A stretch of DNA of 64,000 nucleotides from Campylorhamphus procurvoides (taxonomy: Eukaryota > Chordata > Aves > Passeriformes > Dendrocolaptidae): positions 805,905-869,904 of the forward strand of contig WBMV01008221.1 in assembly GCA_013396655.1 (NCBI GenBank), given 5' to 3'. Positions 59,501-64,000 of the stretch are shown in pieces. Each line of letters begins with the position of its first letter. The stretch's first letter is position 1. The notes under the pieces are model-generated. The model saw only the letters and a program-made list of their open reading frames with translations. It was not told the origin of the DNA and ran no database searches. The position numbers were made by a program, and so were the translations under genes.

Positions 59501-61839
59501 AAACTGGATTAGTACAATATGCTTTTCACTGGAAAATCATTCACAAACTTCAGCTTGTGTAAAACCCACGACTTTTTTTTGGTTGGTTCTTCACACATCA
59601 TACACTGCCTGTTTTACTGTGACCCACATTACTTACCTATTCGTATTAAAATGCTGTTCAAGGTGTGCTCCACAAGAATTAACAGGCAAAATACTACTGC
59701 CCAGAAAGACTCTCTTAAATTTAAATGACAATATAAATTGTTATACACATTTAGGTACTGCCACAAGAAAATCCTGAATATCAAGGACACAATTTGTCAG
59801 TTAAACACATGAAAATCTGCAATCATTTCACTGATTTCAGGACTTTCTCACTAAGTCTGTGCAGACATAAGGCCACTGACATCAGAGTTTGGGGGTCCCT
59901 CACAGGAATAAATTGTAAGCTGCATTTATTAGTTTATGTGAGTCCCAAACCCTCACAAAAAGTTTGGGGGTTGTCTGCTCTCCCTTATAAAACTGATTAC
60001 TGGTGTTCCTTAAATTTCTGGGATATTTAGATGTATGGATAAGATAAGCATGGATTAACTATGTCTGACTATGCATATCAATTGAGGAGAAAATTCTGCT
60101 CTGACATAAGGCAGAAGGGAAAACCCACAAGACAGGACAGGCAGAACCACAGAGGAAAGGAGGCTGAAGGTCTGTGACGTGGACATGATGGGACACAACA
60201 TGGCACAGAAGCTGAGGAGGGACAAGAAAATACACAGCTGTGATATTTAGCATGAAACCTCAGGGGTAGACACACCGTTTTAAACTTTTAACTTTTTTGG
60301 GCTTTTAATTAGCTCTGCACACCCACTCTATTGACATAAATGGAGTGTCAGCTCCCTGTAGCTCCATACAGGAGGGGGTGGCACACAGCTCCATCTCTGC
60401 AGAAGGTGTGACCAGGATACCTTTCCTGCATGGCGAGACAGTTATCATCCACTTGGCCAATCCATCAGTGAGACATTTTTCACTGAGGAATTTCAAAGCA
60501 CTTCATACGAGTTTATTGCAGGTATCTTAACCATGATTTCATATGCCTGAAGGAGAGAACACTAATGCACCTGCTGCACCAAGGGCTGGACACTCACTGT
60601 GATTGCCTATATCTAAATATAGACATTTATGGAGTTCCCTACTGTCATCTGCAAAGGTGGCCCCTTGAGTCAAAGGCTTACTGTGCAGTTACAAACAATA
60701 CTAAGGAGAAGGCCCAAAACTGGGTGATGCTCAGACACTTCCATACTGGTTTCTAACTCATTGACCTCCCAGTGCAAAGGTATACCCTGGACTTGCTCAC
60801 ACCTCAAAATTCACTGAACTAATTTGCATCAAGATTTTGGCTACACTGGGTTGCACAAGGGCAGTGATTCGATGAAGTTCAGAGGGGTTACCAAATTACT
60901 CTGATATTGCCAATAATTGCCTGAGCAACATACCAAAAGCTCTACAACACTGATATTAAGAATTCATCTCCTTCATCATTCAGGAAGAGCCTATATCATA
61001 ATACATAGCTTTGATTTCAGGGGTTTTTTTTTCCATTTATCAGATTTTGCATTGTTGGTTTGGGTTTTTTTTAGGTCTAGTTTAGTTGGGAACACTGCAT
61101 TCAAACACAAAAATGTGTATTAGCTCACGATAAAGCAAAGCTTCCTTCAGCTCCATCCAAAATACTGAAACATCGCATCCACAGAAGAGAGTCCTATCAC
61201 CATCTACTGCCAATCATAATAATTCATAAAGGATGCCACAGAGATTTGAATGTATTATTTGATCACTTTTTCAGCTCTTGCCAGTTTGTTACAAGAGCAG
61301 ATTTTGTGAGATCAAACCAGAAAGCTATCAATGCTCAGCTATCAATATACATATTTTCTAGAATACAAAATCCTCCAGTTAATATAAAATAATTGCAGAA
61401 ATTGTTGGCAAATTAAAGATGGTTGTTATAGATTCCAAAAATATTTTTGCTTTCAGCAAAATACATTTTTAATTACTTTCCTACTAGCTGTCATTTTTCA
61501 TAAACTAGTCTAGACAACTCATGCCAAATCATGCAAAAACTGATCTCAATGAAATGCTTTCCTCTAGCACCAAAGACCAGGAAATGTCCTCTTTCTTTTT
61601 TATATATATTTTTTTTAAAGCACAGGCGGGGTTGAACAAAACACTCCTAGATAAACTTTTCTGTTTGTGGAGTGCTAAAAAAAAGTCTAAGCACCCCTTT
61701 AAAAAACAGATACATTTAAATATCAAATAATACCAAATAATTCTTTTTCCAGTTTAGAAATAAACTTGAAAATATAAATATACACATCTATATTGCATTT
61801 TTATTCTCTTCTGAATTCAAACCTTTTCCCAAAACAGAT
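59501..61839. other. Non-coding stretch
   Basis: Only short chance frames and T-rich runs (61021-61032, 61065-61074) are seen. An imperfect inverted repeat at about 60326-60347 (CACTCTATTGA against TAAATGGAGTG) faintly recalls the centre of the ancient repeat but is too short to call. Confidence 0.6.
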
Positions 61840-62165
61840 TACTATGAAGTACATCGTAGTAAAATTTGCATCAACAGTTACAAGATGTACATATATGTTT
61901 CTATCAGGCCTTTTAACTTGAGCATATTGAAAAGGAGGAAGAAACAGTGAAAAATAATCTGAATTTCTATTTCGTTTACACTTTTAACTGGAATTATTAA
62001 GCTGAGATATAGCACTGAGAAGTAAGGAATTATGTATAGTAAAAAAAGTAGATTTTGCTTTTAGCATCATAATCAATGTCCAAATCTAAAATTGATATAA
62101 TTGACTGTTAATTAATTCCCTTGATATTTTCATTAGCACATCCAAGCAACAAGTCTTCTGTTTGG
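61840..62165. promoter_or_regulatory. CNE-like AT-rich block
   Basis: AT-rich, with few long runs. Words include AAAATTTGCATCAACAG, GGAATTATTAAGCTGAG, ATAATCAATGTCC and CTGTTAATTAATTCCC. Only isolated CpGs remain, so this is a weak call. Confidence 0.25.
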
Positions 62166-64000
62166 CACTTCTGAATTATTCAGGAAGTACTCAGATTGCT
62201 ATAATGAAGGCGTTACTGCCTGATACTATGCTGGCTAATACAGTTAAATGCAAGGCATCCTTTTATTTTTCTATTATGATTGGACAATCAAAGATTTCCC
62301 TTAAGATATATGAAATGAAATTTCAGAGATGCACAAAAAAATGTCAAGAGAAACATCCAAAGATATTTTTGTGAAAAAAAAAAAAATCCAGTTCTATACT
62401 TTCAATGATTACAGCTTTCACTTAAGTGCATTATCACTGCAATGAGAAGGGTGGCATCTAAATCGATTTTGAAGGCTCCTTTGGTCTCTGGAGCTGATGC
62501 TGTCCATCAGTCCTACAGATCTCAAGTCTGCAGCATCTCACCTACCCAAATGATGAGCAAAGATTTACTGGTACCATTGCCCTTTCTAGCTGCCCCTCCC
62601 TTAGCAATATGACCAGGACACTCCCAAATATTCCTAAAAGTCCAAGAGGAAATGGTGTCCTTACCCAGGTAAATCCTCTCTGATGTCCAGTGTTGATTTT
62701 TCCAGGGGAAAGACTCTAGGATTGGCCTAACCAGGAGAAAGTTAGGAATGCTCTTTCTCGATTCTCTGGTTCATGGTTGTGTCAGAGGCCAGGACAGGTG
62801 TAGGGCTTATGCCAAAGTTGGCACCTTTGTGCCTTTTTTTAACAACTGTTTTTTTTCTTGTAAGGTACTAAGTGGCAGAAATCTCATAAATCTTGCCATT
62901 CCAAAAAGAAAAAGCTTGAGGGGACTGGGTGGTACATTTGATGGATGCACTGTCCTTAATGCACTAGCCTTTTCCCTAAGGGATTATGGTTTTGAATTTA
63001 GTGCGGAGAATGAACTGTTCTTCAACTGATGGCACTAAAAGTTTATCAGCAAAGGAGAGTTTTACCTTTCAGATCATCACTGCATTGTTCTCTGACATGA
63101 TCTTACTCTCTACAGATCCTTCAGTGCCACTCACAAAACCAATAAATAGCCACTATAGAGGCAACTCAGGTTGTTTTCCCCTTCTTTTTCTATTTTTTTT
63201 TAACAGAATGCTACTAGTCCTAATTAATTTAATATTTATCACTTGGACACCATGTCCCATATGACAATCTCCAAAGACTTTACAAAGATTAATGACACCC
63301 CATTATGTCAATGAAGCAGAAAGAATAAGAATTAGTTCCCCCATCACTGAAATGCACTCCTGTCTGGGGTGGAACATGACATCGACTTAACAGTGTATAA
63401 CATGGAGGAATGGGGCCTTGGGGAATCAAGAACCCACCAGTTACTGCGAGTGAAGTACTGGTCCTAGAGCTACAAAGGTGATGTTCTCAGGAGCTGGTCA
63501 CTGAGTGGGTATGTTCTTCCCAATCCTCCTGTGGGCCCCTATGGCTGCACAACTGGAATGGAAGGCTTTAGTACCACAAATAACATCATCAGGGACACAG
63601 GGGTAGACACTTCCTGAAAAGTGGGACTTCAATCTATTTTCATAAACAGAATGTGAAAAATCATGACGCCAAACACTGAGTTCACCTTTTACCTGTGTAG
63701 AGGGTGAGATCACAACCCATGTAGTTACCAAACCTGACCAAAAATCTCAAGAGAGGAGTTAAGGAGTTTCCATATGCCACCACTCCTGTCTAGACCTTCA
63801 GCTCTCTTACCATGGGGAATTTCCCTGTTACTAACATGAAAGAGTTTGTGCTGATTGCAGTAGAGGGACCCTAGAATCATCACTGACAGCTTGGCTGGGG
63901 AAGAAACTACTCTGAGGTTGCCATGTGCCTCCAGGCCAGTGTCCATGACAGGAGGAGATGGACATTTGCCCCAGGTGACCTTTCATTGTATAACTAAGAT
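62166..64000. other. Non-coding stretch at the window edge
   Basis: A13 run near 62374, otherwise single-copy sequence with frames of 70 to 93 codons, none recognised. Nothing suggests a gene entering from the right edge. Confidence 0.55.

Noticed and set aside
1..64000. tRNA, rRNA, known microRNA hairpins, CRISPR arrays or mitochondrial insertions
   Set aside because: Reading both strands I saw no tRNA boxes in order, no long miRNA-type stem-loops, no regularly spaced repeats and no organelle-like coding sequence.

Overview
This window looks like nuclear DNA from a bird, probably a passerine or other neoavian. The evidence is the transposon remains: two short 3' ends of CR1 LINEs, which are the dominant avian retrotransposon (22352-22470 on +, 46930-46990 on -), and one solo long terminal repeat of an avian endogenous retrovirus (51899-52441). 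The rest is AT-rich single-copy DNA with depleted CpG, short simple repeats and a few GC-richer patches. One unresolved base (N) lies at 8054.

I find no protein-coding gene, tRNA, rRNA or CRISPR that I can support. Open frames are short and overlap one another on several frames and both strands. They cluster in GC-richer patches, where stop codons are rare by chance, and none has a domain or motif I recognise. The window is best read as a gene desert or the interior of a very large intron. Three open stretches are kept as weak candidates: an exon-like frame at 6145-6327 (+), a frame behind a very strong splice-acceptor-like pyrimidine tract at 56390-56686 (+), and a 90-codon minus-strand frame at 39036-39308.

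The main content seems to be regulatory. About twenty blocks of a few hundred bases are repeat-free and AT-rich. Many keep CpGs against a CpG-poor background, and all hold clustered homeodomain (TAATTA), octamer, SOX, MEIS or E-box-like words. This texture is typical of conserved non-coding elements (CNEs) around developmental regulator genes. The strongest are 57340-57640, 58180-58640, 21160-21575, 4930-5170, 8055-8320, 17815-17935, 19030-19300, 23760-24140, 26690-27010 and 32100-32400. The 41690-45900 interval is a dense run of similar blocks. Conservation cannot be seen in one sequence, so these are inferences.

Region by region: 1-5000 is mostly featureless. 5000-11200 carries several CNE-like blocks, a nested local duplication (9119-9214) and an AT palindrome (10261-10293). 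11200-17000 is mostly AT-rich, with a long CNE-like block (15340-15900) and a 25-base perfect palindrome (16166-16190). 17000-27000 alternates CNE-like blocks with GC patches and holds the + strand CR1 end. 27000-41600 is mostly plain sequence with CNE-like blocks at 32100 and 34950 and hairpins at 28012 and 37798. 41600-46000 is the dense CNE-like run with two microsatellites. 46000-56000 holds most of the transposon remains, including two of three fragments of what looks like one ancient amniote repeat. 56300-59500 has a pyrimidine tract, a GC patch and the best CNE-like blocks. The final 4.5 kb is largely featureless.
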